The notes beneath the pieces were generated by a model that was not told the origin of the DNA, ran no database searches, and worked only from the letters and a program-made list of their open reading frames with translations. This document shows positions 6,930 through 15,777 of a DNA stretch of 38,536 bases, in pieces. Origin of the DNA: Candidatus Cloacimonadota bacterium (GTDB lineage: Bacteria > Cloacimonadota > Cloacimonadia > JGIOTU-2). The position numbers were made by a program, and so were the translations under genes. The stretch covers positions 1 through 38,536 of the forward strand of contig JAGMCF010000053.1 in the NCBI GenBank assembly GCA_023129415.1. The letters are read 5' to 3'. Position 1 is the stretch's first letter; the number at the start of each line of letters is the position of its first letter.

Positions 6930-9900
6930 ATGAAAAAGCTTAAGAAATTGTCCTATTTAATGTTAAGTATGTTGGTAATCTTTTTTGCCACGAACTTATC
7001 TGCTCAGAACATTAATAACAAGATCGGTGGAACTGGAGAGAATGATGAATTTCAGGTTAGTGATAGTGAAGGAAATGTGAAATTCGTGGTTCAAGGAGAT
7101 GGCAATATCGGTATTGGAACAACCACTCCCCAAGCGTTGCTTGATATGACATCAACCACAAAAGGCATATTAGTACCACGTATGACCCAAATACAGCGTA
7201 ACGCAATTTCAACTCCGGCAACCGGACTTTTAATTTATCAAACCGACAATACACCCGGATTCTATTTTTATAATGGCAGCGGATGGGTAGTTGTTGGCTC
7301 CGGCTCCATGAGTATTAACGGACTTACAGATGGAAAAACAGAAGGCGGAAGCGTTTTTCTCGGCTCTGGTGCAGGAGCTAATGACGATGGGACTGATAAC
7401 TGGAATGTTGGAATTGGTATTGATGCATTGAATACAAATACGACAGGAGGTGTTAACACAGCAACCGGATACCAGGCTTTATATTCCAATACGACAGGAG
7501 ATATGAACACAGCAAATGGAGTGGGGGCTTTATATTACAATATAACAGGACATGGGAACACAGCAAATGGACTGGCGGCTTTATATTCTAATACAACAGG
7601 GAGTGATAACACAGCAAATGGAGTGATGGCTTTATATTACAATACAACAGGAAATAATAACACAGCAAATGGATACTGGGCTTTGTATTCCAATACAACA
7701 GGATACAATAATACAGCAAATGGATATTACTCAAATTACTATAACCAGACAGGCTCATATAATACTATCATAGGATATGAATCCGGCAAGGGAACAGCAT
7801 TACACAATAAATCCGGAAATGTTTTTCTAGGTTATCGAGCTGGACATTCAGCAACAGGATCGAGTAATGTATTTCTTGGTTATAAGGCAGGATACAATGA
7901 AGCCGGAGACAATAAACTTTACATTGAAAACTCAAATTCTTCATCACCATTAATTTATGGTGACTTTAACACTAACCTGTTAAGAGTAAACGGAACTCTG
8001 GATATCAATAGTGTATATCAGTTTCCAACATCAGACGGTGCACTTGGTCAGGTCTTGCAAACTAATGGAAGCGGCATATTAAGCTGGACTAGCGGAGGCG
8101 GAGGAGCATCTGAGATCAATGACCTCACTGACGGAAAAACAGGAAATCTCAGCGTTTTTCTTGGCTCAGGTGCAGGAGCTAATAACTCCGGAATATCTAA
8201 TGTTGCAGTTGGGATAGAGGTACTTAATACAAACACTTCAGGATATTATAATACAGCAACCGGATACCGGACTTTATTTTCCAATACGACAGGATATGGG
8301 AACACAGCAAATGGATACAATGCTTTATATTCCAATACGACAGGAAATAATAACACGGTAAATGGATTTTACGCAAATCACTTTAACCAGACAGGCTCAT
8401 ATAATACTATCATAGGATATGCAGCCGGCAAGGGAACAGCATTACACGATAAATCCGGAAATGTATTTCTTGGTTATCAAGCAGGATACAATGAGATCGG
8501 AGACAATAAGCTCTACATCGAAAACTCAAATTCTTCATCACCTTTAATTTATGGTGATTTTGGCACTAACCTATTAAGAGTAAACGGAACCCTGGATATC
8601 AATAATGTATATCAATTTCCAACATCAGACGGTTCCCTTGGACAGATATTGCAAACTAACGGAGGCGGCATATTAAGCTGGACTAACGCAGGTAATGAAA
8701 TTAACGGTCTTTTAGATGGAAAAACAGGAGGCAACAGCGTTTTTCTTGGCTCAGGTGCAGGAGTTAATGACGATGGAACAGATAACAATAATGTTGCAGT
8801 TGGTATTAATGCATTTAATTCAAACACTTCAGGATTTGATAACACAGCAACCGGATACCAGTCCTTATTTTACAATTTGTCAGGATATGGGAATACAGCA
8901 AATGGAACGTATGCTTTAAATTCCAATACAACAGGATACAATAATACAGCAAATGGAGTGTCTGCTTTATTTTACAATACATCAGGACATACTAACACAG
9001 CAAATGGATTCTATGCTTTACGTTTCAATACTACAGGAGGTAGTAACACAGCAAATGGATATGGGGCTTTATATAGAAATACAACAGGAAATGGTAACAC
9101 AGCAAATGGATATTACGCAAATCACTTTAACCAGACAGGCTCAAATAACACTATCATAGGATTTAAAGCCGGCTATGGAACAGGAGTACACAATAAATCC
9201 GGAAATGTATTCCTGGGATATAAGGCAGGATACTATGAAACAGGAGACAATAAACTTTACATTGGAAACTCAAATTCTTCATCACCTTTAATTTATGGCG
9301 AGTTTGCCAATAACCTGTTAAGAATAAACGGAACCCTGGACATCTATAATGCATATCAATTTCCAACTACAGACGGTGCACTTGGTCAGTTCTTGCAAAC
9401 TAACGGAACAGGCACATTGAGCTGGTCAAGCGCTTCGGGAGTCGTTGATATTAACGGTCTTTTAGATGGAAAAACAGGAGGCAACAGCGTTTTTCTTGGC
9501 TCAGGTGCAGGAAATGATAACTCTGGTGGATCATATAATGCTGCAGTTGGTTATAATGCACTTTATCATAACACTTCAGGACATTATAACACAGCAAATG
9601 GATACAGTGCTTTAAATTCCAATACAACAGGAAGTGGTAACACAGCAATTGGATTTGATGCTTTATCACTCAATGAAGGAAGTAATAACACAGCAATTGG
9701 ATATATGGCAAATTTCCAAAACAGGTTCGGTTCAAATAATACTATCATAGGATATGAAGCTGGCAAGGGAACAGGAATACACGATAAATCCGGAAATGTA
9801 TTCCTGGGATATCAGGCAGGTTACAGCGAGCATGGAAGCAATATACTTTACATAGAAAACTCAAGTTCTGCATCCCCGCTTATCTGGGGAGATTTTGCTA

Positions 9901-10310
9901 ATGATAGAATTGTAATTAATGGTAACTCAACTCATAACTCACAGAACAGAACATTTTTTAGTAATGGTAGCGCTGGAGGCACAACTGTCTGGTCTAATGA
10001 TAGCGATGAACGGTTAAAGAAAAACATTGAGACAATTCCAGACGCTTTGGATAAGGTAGAAAAACTTCGGGGTGTGAACTTTGAATGGAAAGAGACTGAG
10101 AACCATGAAGAAGGTGTAAAGATGGGCTTTATCGCTCAAGAAGTTGAAGATATCATACCCGAAGTAGTAAGTAAAAATGGTGAATATTATTCCATGCAAT
10201 ATGCTCCCATTACAGCCCTTTTAGTTGAAGCGGTGAAAGAACAACAAAAAATGATAGAAGAATTACAAAAAGAAATTGAAGAATTAAAAAGTTTATCACA
10301 AAATAAATAA
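6930..10310 (+). CDS. Secreted tail-fibre-like repeat protein with C-terminal peptidase S74 (intramolecular chaperone) domain
   Basis: 1126 residues with an ideal ribosome binding site (AAGGAG). Residues 1-26 (MKKLKKLSYLMLSMLVIFFA...AQ) are a signal peptide. Residues 50-125 hold the phrases IGIGTTTPQALLDMTSTTKG and GILVPRMTQIQRNAI found at the head of many FCB fibre-like proteins. The middle is four large modules, each opening with INGLxDGKTGGxSVFLGSGA and containing runs of 13-15-residue units (NTTGxxNTANGYxALYS) like beta-roll head repeats of trimeric adhesins. The C-terminal 110 residues begin SDERLKKNIETI and contain GFIAQEVEDIIPEVV, the S74 signature; a coiled coil (EQQKMIEELQKEIEELKS) ends the protein. 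S74 domains assist trimer folding and in phage fibres cleave themselves. Likely a trimeric surface fibre or adhesin; ligand unknown. Confidence 0.88.
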   Translation: MKKLKKLSYLMLSMLVIFFATNLSAQNINNKIGGTGENDEFQVSDSEGNVKFVVQGDGNIGIGTTTPQALLDMTSTTKGILVPRMTQIQRNAISTPATGLLIYQTDNTPGFYFYNGSGWVVVGSGSMSINGLTDGKTEGGSVFLGSGAGANDDGTDNWNVGIGIDALNTNTTGGVNTATGYQALYSNTTGDMNTANGVGALYYNITGHGNTANGLAALYSNTTGSDNTANGVMALYYNTTGNNNTANGYWALYSNTTGYNNTANGYYSNYYNQTGSYNTIIGYESGKGTALHNKSGNVFLGYRAGHSATGSSNVFLGYKAGYNEAGDNKLYIENSNSSSPLIYGDFNTNLLRVNGTLDINSVYQFPTSDGALGQVLQTNGSGILSWTSGGGGASEINDLTDGKTGNLSVFLGSGAGANNSGISNVAVGIEVLNTNTSGYYNTATGYRTLFSNTTGYGNTANGYNALYSNTTGNNNTVNGFYANHFNQTGSYNTIIGYAAGKGTALHDKSGNVFLGYQAGYNEIGDNKLYIENSNSSSPLIYGDFGTNLLRVNGTLDINNVYQFPTSDGSLGQILQTNGGGILSWTNAGNEINGLLDGKTGGNSVFLGSGAGVNDDGTDNNNVAVGINAFNSNTSGFDNTATGYQSLFYNLSGYGNTANGTYALNSNTTGYNNTANGVSALFYNTSGHTNTANGFYALRFNTTGGSNTANGYGALYRNTTGNGNTANGYYANHFNQTGSNNTIIGFKAGYGTGVHNKSGNVFLGYKAGYYETGDNKLYIGNSNSSSPLIYGEFANNLLRINGTLDIYNAYQFPTTDGALGQFLQTNGTGTLSWSSASGVVDINGLLDGKTGGNSVFLGSGAGNDNSGGSYNAAVGYNALYHNTSGHYNTANGYSALNSNTTGSGNTAIGFDALSLNEGSNNTAIGYMANFQNRFGSNNTIIGYEAGKGTGIHDKSGNVFLGYQAGYSEHGSNILYIENSSSASPLIWGDFANDRIVINGNSTHNSQNRTFFSNGSAGGTTVWSNDSDERLKKNIETIPDALDKVEKLRGVNFEWKETENHEEGVKMGFIAQEVEDIIPEVVSKNGEYYSMQYAPITALLVEAVKEQQKMIEELQKEIEELKSLSQNK
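7315..9800 (+). repeat. Four large coding modules with nested 45-bp-scale repeats
   Basis: Module starts are visible at 7315, 8116, 8699 and 9449 as near-identical DNA (GATGGAAAAACAGGAGGCAA in modules 3 and 4). Inside each, units around AACACAGCAAATGGA recur about every 42-45 bases. The modules differ in unit number (about 6, 3, 7 and 3), which shows expansion and contraction by recombination. Confidence 0.8.
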
Positions 10311-10326
10311 ATTTTTAGGAGAAATC

Positions 10327-11235
10327 ATGAACAGGTTCAATATTCTTTTATTGATGAGCATATTTTTTCTCAGTACATGTTTATATTCAGCGAACAGTGT
10401 TATCACAATCAATAGCGGAGCGTCCATCACTCTAACTGCCCAAGGTGCAAATAAATCATATCTCATAAACAGCGGAGCTGATGATGGACAGATCATTGTA
10501 AACAGCGGTGCATCTTTCACCAGCTGGGCACCGGAAGCTCTAATTGATTTTACAGCTTCTGGAGAAGGTGATATTACGCTTCCTGTTGTTCTCTCTACAT
10601 TTACTGCTCAATTCATAGAAAACACCCCTACCCTCTATTGGACAACCCAATCAGAAACAGACAACATGGGTTGGTTTGTATATCGTAATAATGAAAATGA
10701 TTTTTCTACTTCTGATAAAGTATCTGATTTAATTGATGGTTATGGTACGACTTCAGAATCACATGATTATATTTATGAGGATACAATATACGATGCTTTA
10801 CCCGGAGATACATACTGGTATTGGCTTGAGAGTATAGACCTTGGTGGAGAGACTCATCATTATAATAAGACAGCAAAGTTAGTTGTCCCAGACGATTATG
10901 AACCTCCAATACCACCAGAAATTCCAATAATATATGGTCTTTATCACAACTATCCTAATCCATTTAATCCAACTTTAACAAGAGCAACAAAAATATGGTT
11001 CAATCTTCATAATAGTGCAGATGTGGAGATAAATGTCTATAATATTAAAGGACAATTAGTGAGATGTATTTATAATGATTTTGTAGAATTTGATGACAGC
11101 AAATCAAAGCCAAAAGTTACATATTGGGATGGTAGAGATAAAAATGGGAAAATCCAGGCAAACGGAATTTATTTATACATAATGAAGGTTGATGGTAAAG
11201 GTAAAGAAGTAAAAAGATTGATATTCCTTCGCTAA
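10327..11235 (+). CDS. Secreted protein with C-terminal sorting (FlgD-Ig/T9SS-like) tail
   Basis: 302 residues; AGGAG lies 6 bases before the ATG. Signal peptide MNRFNILLLMSIFFLSTCLY (cut near Ala22). Residues 25-75 contain SGASITLTAQGANKSYLINSGAD, a short beta-rich start. Residues 80-200 (LPVVLSTFTAQFIENTPTLY and after) match the LPVELxxFxAxxxxxxVxLxW module that often precedes sorting tails, including TQSETDNMGWFVYRN. The last 80 residues (YHNYPNPFNPTLTRATKIWF, VYNIKGQLVRCI, WDGRDKNGKIQANGIYLYIM) form the tail. It lies 16 bases after the fibre gene, so the two are probably co-transcribed and may be assembled at the same cell surface. Partner role is inference. Confidence 0.85.
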   Translation: MNRFNILLLMSIFFLSTCLYSANSVITINSGASITLTAQGANKSYLINSGADDGQIIVNSGASFTSWAPEALIDFTASGEGDITLPVVLSTFTAQFIENTPTLYWTTQSETDNMGWFVYRNNENDFSTSDKVSDLIDGYGTTSESHDYIYEDTIYDALPGDTYWYWLESIDLGGETHHYNKTAKLVVPDDYEPPIPPEIPIIYGLYHNYPNPFNPTLTRATKIWFNLHNSADVEINVYNIKGQLVRCIYNDFVEFDDSKSKPKVTYWDGRDKNGKIQANGIYLYIMKVDGKGKEVKRLIFLR

Positions 11236-11351
11236 AACTTCGTAAGATAAATTTTGATTAGGTAGAGAGTAAAGAATGGGTTAATCCTTCACCTTCAGTG
11301 AAATATAGTAGTTGAAAACTTGCCAGTCCTTTGACTTATTTTCAACCCCTT

Positions 11352-11440
11352 CCCACGCTGGTTCCCCGATATTCATCGGGGTAAATTGAACCATATATTT
11401 TAAACACTTATTTCAGGTGTCATACCTGAACCAACCAACG
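11352..11440 (+). repeat. Dispersed hairpin element, copy 1
   Basis: Runs from CCCACGCTGGTTC to CCAACCAACGG. It contains CCCCGATATTCATCGGGG (11364-11381) and the palindrome TTCAGGTGTCATACCTGAA (11412-11430). The rest matches copy 2 (11661-11750) closely. It lies in the 520-base gap between two secreted-protein genes, which otherwise shows no gene. Confidence 0.75.
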
Positions 11441-11660
11441 GAACTTTGCGAAATTTTGGAACTTTCGCAAAGATAAAGATTAAAAACAAACCATTTAAAA
11501 ATTGACCTTTAAAAATCGAATATTAAAAATTTACATTAAAATAATTTATTTAGAAAATCCAAAATTTGAAAGCATAAAATGGAACATACATATCGGCAAA
11601 CCGTCACAAAGGAGAATGAAAATTATATATTTGTTGTAATGATGAATATGAATAGAAACC

Positions 11661-11750
11661 CCACGCTGGTTCGATTTTGTCCCGAATAAATTCGGGAGAA
11701 CCATATATTTTAAACATATGGTTCAGGTGGCATACCTGAACCAGCAAACG
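11661..11750 (+). repeat. Dispersed hairpin element, copy 2, just before a start codon
   Basis: Contains CCCGAATAAATTCGGG (11681-11696), then GAACCATAT...ATATGGTTC (11697-11723), and GGTTCAGGT-GGCAT-ACCTGAACC (11720-11742). The last two stems share the GGTTC segment and so cannot form together. The outer ends GCTGGTTC and GAACCAGC are also complementary. It ends about 8 bases before the ATG at 11758. Confidence 0.75.
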
Positions 11751-11757
11751 GTATAAA

Positions 11758-13599
11758 ATGAAAAAGTTAAAATTTATTTTATTTCTGATTTTACTATCAA
11801 TATCAAATCTCTATTCCGATACAAATTTCCGAGTTATGACTTATAATGCTTTAAAATTCCCGGGTGCGAACGGAGCTGGTCGCTTATCTTATTTCCAAAC
11901 TGTATTTGAAACATCTGAACCTGATATTCTAATTATGCAAGAGATAGAAAACGAAGATGGAGCGGATATGCTTCTTACAACTTTAAATGCTAATGGAATA
12001 CAATATGCACGAGCTGAGTTTGTACTCACTGATACATTTTATACAGCTAATATGCTTTTTTATAAAACATCTAAAGCAAATCTTATTTCTCAGGATATAA
12101 TTGAAACTCCGAGGCGCGATATTGCTGAATATGTAATTTTTATTGATGGTAATCCAATTCGATTTTATAGTTGTCATTTAAAATCTTCAGAAGGTTCACA
12201 AAACGAACTAAAACGGCTGGTAGAAATTACATGCTTAAGAAACCATCTTAACAATTTAGAACAAGGAACAGAGTTTATAATTGTTGGAGATATGAATTTT
12301 TATACAAGTTCTGAACCAGCATATCAAAAGATAATTGCAGATGAGAGTAACAACATAGGAAGAGGACAAGACCTATCCGATCAGGTGGGAAATTGGCATA
12401 ACGATTCTACTTATACAGAAGTCCATTCCCAATCAACAAGAGTAAATCAGTTCGGAGGTGGGGTTGGCGGTGGATTAGATGACAGGTTTGATTTTATCTT
12501 TACTTCTTACGAAATTAATAATGAGAGTGGAATTGAATATATAGATAGCAGTCTTATATATTTTGGAAATGACGGAAATCATTTTAATCAATCTGTGAAT
12601 TATGGTACAAATTCAGCAGTTCCTGATAGTGTTGCGGATGCTCTTTACTATGCTTCAGACCATCTCCCGGTATTTGCAGATTTTGTAAGTTTGGATACAC
12701 TATACACGATCTATGGCATTCAATATACAACGGACCCAGGGTATGAGGGTACTTATCCTTCACTATTAGAAGGAGAAACTGTAACTACTTCTGGTATTGT
12801 AACAGGAACTTATGATGCAAATGGTTCCACCAAATTTTATCTTACTCAACCTGAGGGAGGAGAATGGAAAGGTATTTTTGTTTATAACACAAACTCCAGT
12901 TACAATCCAGCTCTCGGAGATGAAGTTCAATTAATAGCCGAAGTGTATGAATATTATGGAATGACCGAGTTAAAAAATATTTTATCATTTGAAATATTTT
13001 CAAATGGAAATACAATACCAGATGCATTTTTCGTTTCAACTCAACAAGTAGCCACAGAAGAATCTCTTGAAGGTGTATTAATTAAAGTGAGTAATGTTAT
13101 TGTAACTCAAGTACAAAATCCATATGGAGAATGGTATGTTGATGATGGCACTGGAGAATGCCAGATTGATGATGTTTTCTGTCTTTTGGAGCCAGTCGGA
13201 CTGGGACAATTCTTCGGTTCTATAAAAGGACTCGTAAATTACAGCTATGGAGAATATGACTTAAACCCACGAAGCAGTGATGATTTGCCAGTAGATCAGA
13301 GTTTCAGTCCCAATTCTGAATTATCTTTAAAGCTTTTTCCCAATCCTTTTCATGATAACATTAAAATTGAACTTTACTATGATAATTATAATTTGCCAAA
13401 ACCTTCAATAATCAATATCTATAATATTAAAGGACAACTCCTTAGAGAAATTAAAATGAAAAAGGCAAAAGACAAAAATATTATTGAATGGAATGGAAAA
13501 GATAAACAGGGAAACGAGGTAGAAAATGGTATTTATTTAATTCAATTTATTTATGATAATCAAAATATAGGCATTCAGAAAGTTGTTAAACTATATTAA
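11758..13599 (+). CDS. Secreted endonuclease/exonuclease/phosphatase-family protein with sorting tail
   Basis: 613 residues. Signal peptide MKKLKFILFLILLSISNLYS; no clear ribosome binding site precedes the ATG, because the upstream DNA is the hairpin element. Residues 24-320 carry the metal-dependent EEP fold motifs in order: MTYNAL, IMQEIEN (metal Glu), CHLKSS, VGDMNF (Asp/Asn), DDRFDFIF and ASDHLPVFADF (catalytic Asp-His). Residues about 325-480 form a beta-rich OB-like region (GETVTTSGIVTG...YYGMTELKNI...DDGTGECQIDD), as in extracellular nucleases of the ExeM/NucH type. The last 85 residues (LKLFPNPFHDNIKIELYY, IYNIKGQLL, NGIYLIQF) are a sorting tail. Probably an extracellular or surface nuclease or phosphodiesterase for nucleotide scavenging; exact substrate is inferred from the fold. 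Confidence 0.88.
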   Translation: MKKLKFILFLILLSISNLYSDTNFRVMTYNALKFPGANGAGRLSYFQTVFETSEPDILIMQEIENEDGADMLLTTLNANGIQYARAEFVLTDTFYTANMLFYKTSKANLISQDIIETPRRDIAEYVIFIDGNPIRFYSCHLKSSEGSQNELKRLVEITCLRNHLNNLEQGTEFIIVGDMNFYTSSEPAYQKIIADESNNIGRGQDLSDQVGNWHNDSTYTEVHSQSTRVNQFGGGVGGGLDDRFDFIFTSYEINNESGIEYIDSSLIYFGNDGNHFNQSVNYGTNSAVPDSVADALYYASDHLPVFADFVSLDTLYTIYGIQYTTDPGYEGTYPSLLEGETVTTSGIVTGTYDANGSTKFYLTQPEGGEWKGIFVYNTNSSYNPALGDEVQLIAEVYEYYGMTELKNILSFEIFSNGNTIPDAFFVSTQQVATEESLEGVLIKVSNVIVTQVQNPYGEWYVDDGTGECQIDDVFCLLEPVGLGQFFGSIKGLVNYSYGEYDLNPRSSDDLPVDQSFSPNSELSLKLFPNPFHDNIKIELYYDNYNLPKPSIINIYNIKGQLLREIKMKKAKDKNIIEWNGKDKQGNEVENGIYLIQFIYDNQNIGIQKVVKLY

Positions 13600-13614
13600 A
13601 ATTTATAAAGTTGT

Positions 13615-13690
13615 GGGGAAGTAGCTCAGTTGGGAGAGCGCAGCGTTCGCAATGCTGAGGTCGAGGGTTCAAATCCCTTCTTCTCCACCA
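13615..13690 (+). tRNA. tRNA-Ala (anticodon CGC)
   Basis: Full cloverleaf: acceptor GGGGAAG/CTTCTCC, D-arm GCTC...GAGC, anticodon stem CAGCG/TGCTG with loop TTCGCAA (anticodon CGC), T-arm GAGGG-TTCAAAT-CCCTT, discriminator A and encoded CCA. 76 nt. It reads GCG codons, which are rare in AT-rich genes such as those here. Confidence 0.93.
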
Positions 13691-13720
13691 GTTCTTTATA
13701 ATTCTTTATAATTGGAGTGT

Positions 13721-13826
13721 CCCGATTTCAATCCCGATTATATCGGGACCGAAGTCGGGTCTGAAAACGATCCGCCAGACCCGATTTATCGGGATGCCGA
13801 CAAGTCGGCACTGGCGGGAAACTTTC
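13721..13826. repeat. Cluster of nested CCCGAT and CCGCCAG palindromes
   Basis: Contains CCCGATTATATCGGG (13733-13747) and CCCGATTTATCGGG (13780-13793). The second lies inside an outer pair CCGCCAG...CTGGCGG, together with GCCGACAAGTCGGC. It follows the tRNA-Ala gene and no gene is visible in it. Confidence 0.7.
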
Positions 13827-13887
13827 AGCAATGACGAAAAATTTGAAAAGGATAATATTATGTTAAACTATAATAAAAAAGCAAGAA

Positions 13888-13992
13888 ATGAAAGTAATCT
13901 TGATACTTTGTATATTCTTAACTTTAATACTTTCATATTGTAAAGAAAAGAAGTTTAATAAAGAAGAAACTATGGTTACAAGTAATGAGTAA
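13888..13992 (+). CDS. 34-residue lipoprotein-leader ORF in frame with the PEBP gene
   Basis: ATG at 13888, TAA at 13990-13992. The product begins MKVILILCIFLTLILSYCKE, a complete lipoprotein signal with lipobox LSYC, followed by only 16 charged residues. It is in the same frame as the next gene (14008) and separated from it by a single TAA and the sequence AAAGGAGGAAACAAA. PEBP/YbhB proteins of related bacteria are often lipoproteins, so this may be the severed export signal of the next protein, or a real mini-lipoprotein translated upstream of it. Confidence 0.5.
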   Translation: MKVILILCIFLTLILSYCKEKKFNKEETMVTSNE

Positions 13993-14007
13993 AAAGGAGG
14001 AAACAAA

Positions 14008-14448
14008 ATGGTAACAAAAATAGCAAGCACTGCATTTGCAGAAGGCGAGATGATTCCAAGAAAATATACTTGTGATGGAGATGATATTTCTCCACCATTG
14101 CAGATAAGTGATGTTCCAGAAAATACCAAGTCGCTTGCTTTAATTATGGACGACCCAGATGCACCTGTCGGTGTATGGGACCACTGGATTGTTTTTAATA
14201 TTCCAGCAAGTATTTCGCAAATAAGTGAGGGAGAAGAACCACAAGGCACCCCGGGAAAAAACAGTTGGGGACGAACTGGTTATGGCGGACCCTGTCCCCC
14301 ATCTGGAACACATCGTTATTTCTTTAAGCTATATGCTCTTGATACAATGTTAGATTTGGAACCTGGTGCATCAAAGAAAAAAGTTCTTAAAGCAATGGAA
14401 GGTCATATCTTAGCTCAAGGAGAGTTAATGGGAAAATATAAAAGGTAA
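14008..14448 (+). CDS. YbhB/YbcL-family PEBP (Raf-kinase-inhibitor-like) protein
   Basis: 146 residues with a perfect ribosome binding site (AAAGGAGG, 8 bases from the ATG). Motifs of the family: KYTCDGDDISPPL (residues 19-31), MDDPDAPVGVWDHWIVFNIP (about 47-66), GKNSWGRTGYGGPCPPSGTH (about 83-102), RYFFKLYALD and the C-terminal GHILAQGELMGKYKR. These build the small anion-binding pocket of phosphatidylethanolamine-binding proteins. The physiological ligand in bacteria is not settled. As annotated the protein has no export signal, but an in-frame lipoprotein leader lies just upstream behind one stop codon. Confidence 0.92.
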   Translation: MVTKIASTAFAEGEMIPRKYTCDGDDISPPLQISDVPENTKSLALIMDDPDAPVGVWDHWIVFNIPASISQISEGEEPQGTPGKNSWGRTGYGGPCPPSGTHRYFFKLYALDTMLDLEPGASKKKVLKAMEGHILAQGELMGKYKR

Positions 14449-14527
14449 ATAAGTATTTGGAATTCGATTCTCCAGAATCGGAAAAATCATTGCGTTCCCA
14501 ACATAGCCGTTGAGAACGAGATGGGTA

Positions 14528-14603
14528 TGGTGGGCGATATAGGACTTGAACCTATGACTTCTTCCTTGTAAGGGAAGCACTCTTGCCACTGAGTTAATCG
14601 CCC
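14528..14603 (-). tRNA. tRNA-Val (anticodon TAC)
   Basis: Read on the minus strand: acceptor GGGCGAT/ATCGCCC, D-arm ACTC...GAGT, anticodon stem CTTCC/GGAAG with loop CTTACAA (anticodon TAC), T-arm ATAGG-TTCAAGT-CCTAT, discriminator A and encoded CCA. 76 nt, convergent with the PEBP gene. Confidence 0.93.
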
Positions 14604-14722
14604 ATTATTTTGAATTCAAAATCTTTTCACTTCCGAAATTCTGTCAAGATTAATTGTGTTTGAATAAATAAAGTATTTCCCAAATTCTTGACATAAGATT
14701 TTGACAATTCTCATTTGCTATC

Positions 14723-15385
14723 ATGAAAAAAGTTATCCTAATTTTCATAATAATTTATGCTATTTCAGCAACTAATTTATCTTCTGAAACAAAGTTTACT
14801 ATTGCCAGAGTCCAATATGATGGCGGTGGAGATTGGTATAACGATACATCAGTTATTCCAAATCTTTTAAGAGAAATAAATAACAGAACCAATATCAAAG
14901 CTGCTGAAGACCAAGTAATTGTTTCATTGAAAGACAATAGAATTTTTGATTATCCCTTCTTATATCTAACAGGACACGGAAATATTGTGCTCTCTGATGA
15001 AGAGATTAAAAATCTCCGTGAATATCTCAAGAAAGGCGGTTTTCTCTATATTGACGATGATTATGGATTGGATAAATACTTCAGAAGAGAGATTGCAAAA
15101 GTTTTTCCAAATAAACCATTACAAGAACTCCCATCTTCACATCCAATATTCAATTGTTTTTATCATTTTGAAAATGGATTGCCCAAAATTCATGAGCATG
15201 ACAATAAACGACCACAAGCATTTGCTCTATTTGACAATTTCGGAAGAATGATCGTCTTATATACTTACGAAAGCAATATCAGTGATGGCTGGGCTTCGCC
15301 AGAGGTTCATAGGGACCCACCTGAAATACGCAAAATGGCTTTTCGGATGGGAATAAATATGGTATATTATGTTCTAACCCATTGA
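14723..15385 (+). CDS. Exported DUF4159-domain protein
   Basis: 220 residues. Signal peptide MKKVILIFIIIYAISATNLS, then a single DUF4159 domain: FTIARVQYDGGGDWYNDTSV, LLREINNRTNIKA, FLYLTGHGNIVLSDEEIKNL, GGFLYIDDDYG and HPIFNCFYHF. The domain resembles class-I glutamine amidotransferase-like folds and is typical of exported proteins in FCB and related phyla. Its activity is unknown, and HGN with DDDYG are the most conserved features. No ribosome binding site is visible before the ATG, which is chosen because it starts the signal peptide. Confidence 0.87.
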   Translation: MKKVILIFIIIYAISATNLSSETKFTIARVQYDGGGDWYNDTSVIPNLLREINNRTNIKAAEDQVIVSLKDNRIFDYPFLYLTGHGNIVLSDEEIKNLREYLKKGGFLYIDDDYGLDKYFRREIAKVFPNKPLQELPSSHPIFNCFYHFENGLPKIHEHDNKRPQAFALFDNFGRMIVLYTYESNISDGWASPEVHRDPPEIRKMAFRMGINMVYYVLTH

Positions 15386-15738
15386 TTAACTTAACAGGAG
15401 TGCTGAAACGAGTTCTCCGATATATCGGGAGAACGAACTTTCAGCGTAATTACACCATGCGAAAAGTTCCTCCCCGATTCATCGGGGAGTCGTTTTCGCA
15501 CTCCCCATAGTCTATAATAGATATGCTGAGATAAATCCCGCAATTATCCCAGATTAAAAAAAAGGAGATTCATTATATGAAACATACGTGTCCCGAAAAA
15601 AAATCGGGACACCCCATTAAATAGGAAAAGATTTAACCCCGGTGAAATAGGAAGAAATTTCACAGGGCAGGCGGGGCAGGCAAAGGAGCATGAAAATTAC
15701 ATTAGAGTTGTTGAATTAATCATGTTTTTAATTTTTTT
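15386..15738. other. Gap with several hairpins and no supported gene
   Basis: Palindromes: an imperfect GTTCTCCGA/TCGGGAGAAC hairpin (15412-15434), CTCCCCGATTCATCGGGGAG (15470-15489) inside an outer pair TGCGAAAA/TTTTCGCA (15458-15500), GTCCCGA...TCGGGAC (15590-15610) and GTGAAAT...ATTTCAC (about 15641-15662). AAAGGAGATT followed by a 15-codon frame (15577-15624) is cut by the third hairpin, so a small gene may have been broken here. Confidence 0.6.
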
Positions 15739-15777
15739 CTTTGTGTCTTTGTGCCTTTGTGGCGAAGGGATTTTCAT
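15739..15777 (+). repeat. CTTTGTG leader repeat directly before a start codon
   Basis: Three CTTTGTG-type units (CTTTGTGTCTTTGTGCC, then TTTGTGG) followed by CGAAGGGATTTTCAT and the ATG. The repeat carries the ribosome binding site (GAAGGGA) of the LpxH-like gene, as the related repeat does at 3067-3147. Confidence 0.65.

Noticed and set aside
14688-14724. Promoter made of two TTGACA boxes and TATCAT before the DUF4159 gene
   Set aside because: Spacers are 12 or 25 bases, outside the workable range, and the -10 candidate overlaps the start codon.
15577-15624. 15-codon ORF with a good ribosome binding site
   Set aside because: Half of it is a CCCGA hairpin; at most a broken gene start.
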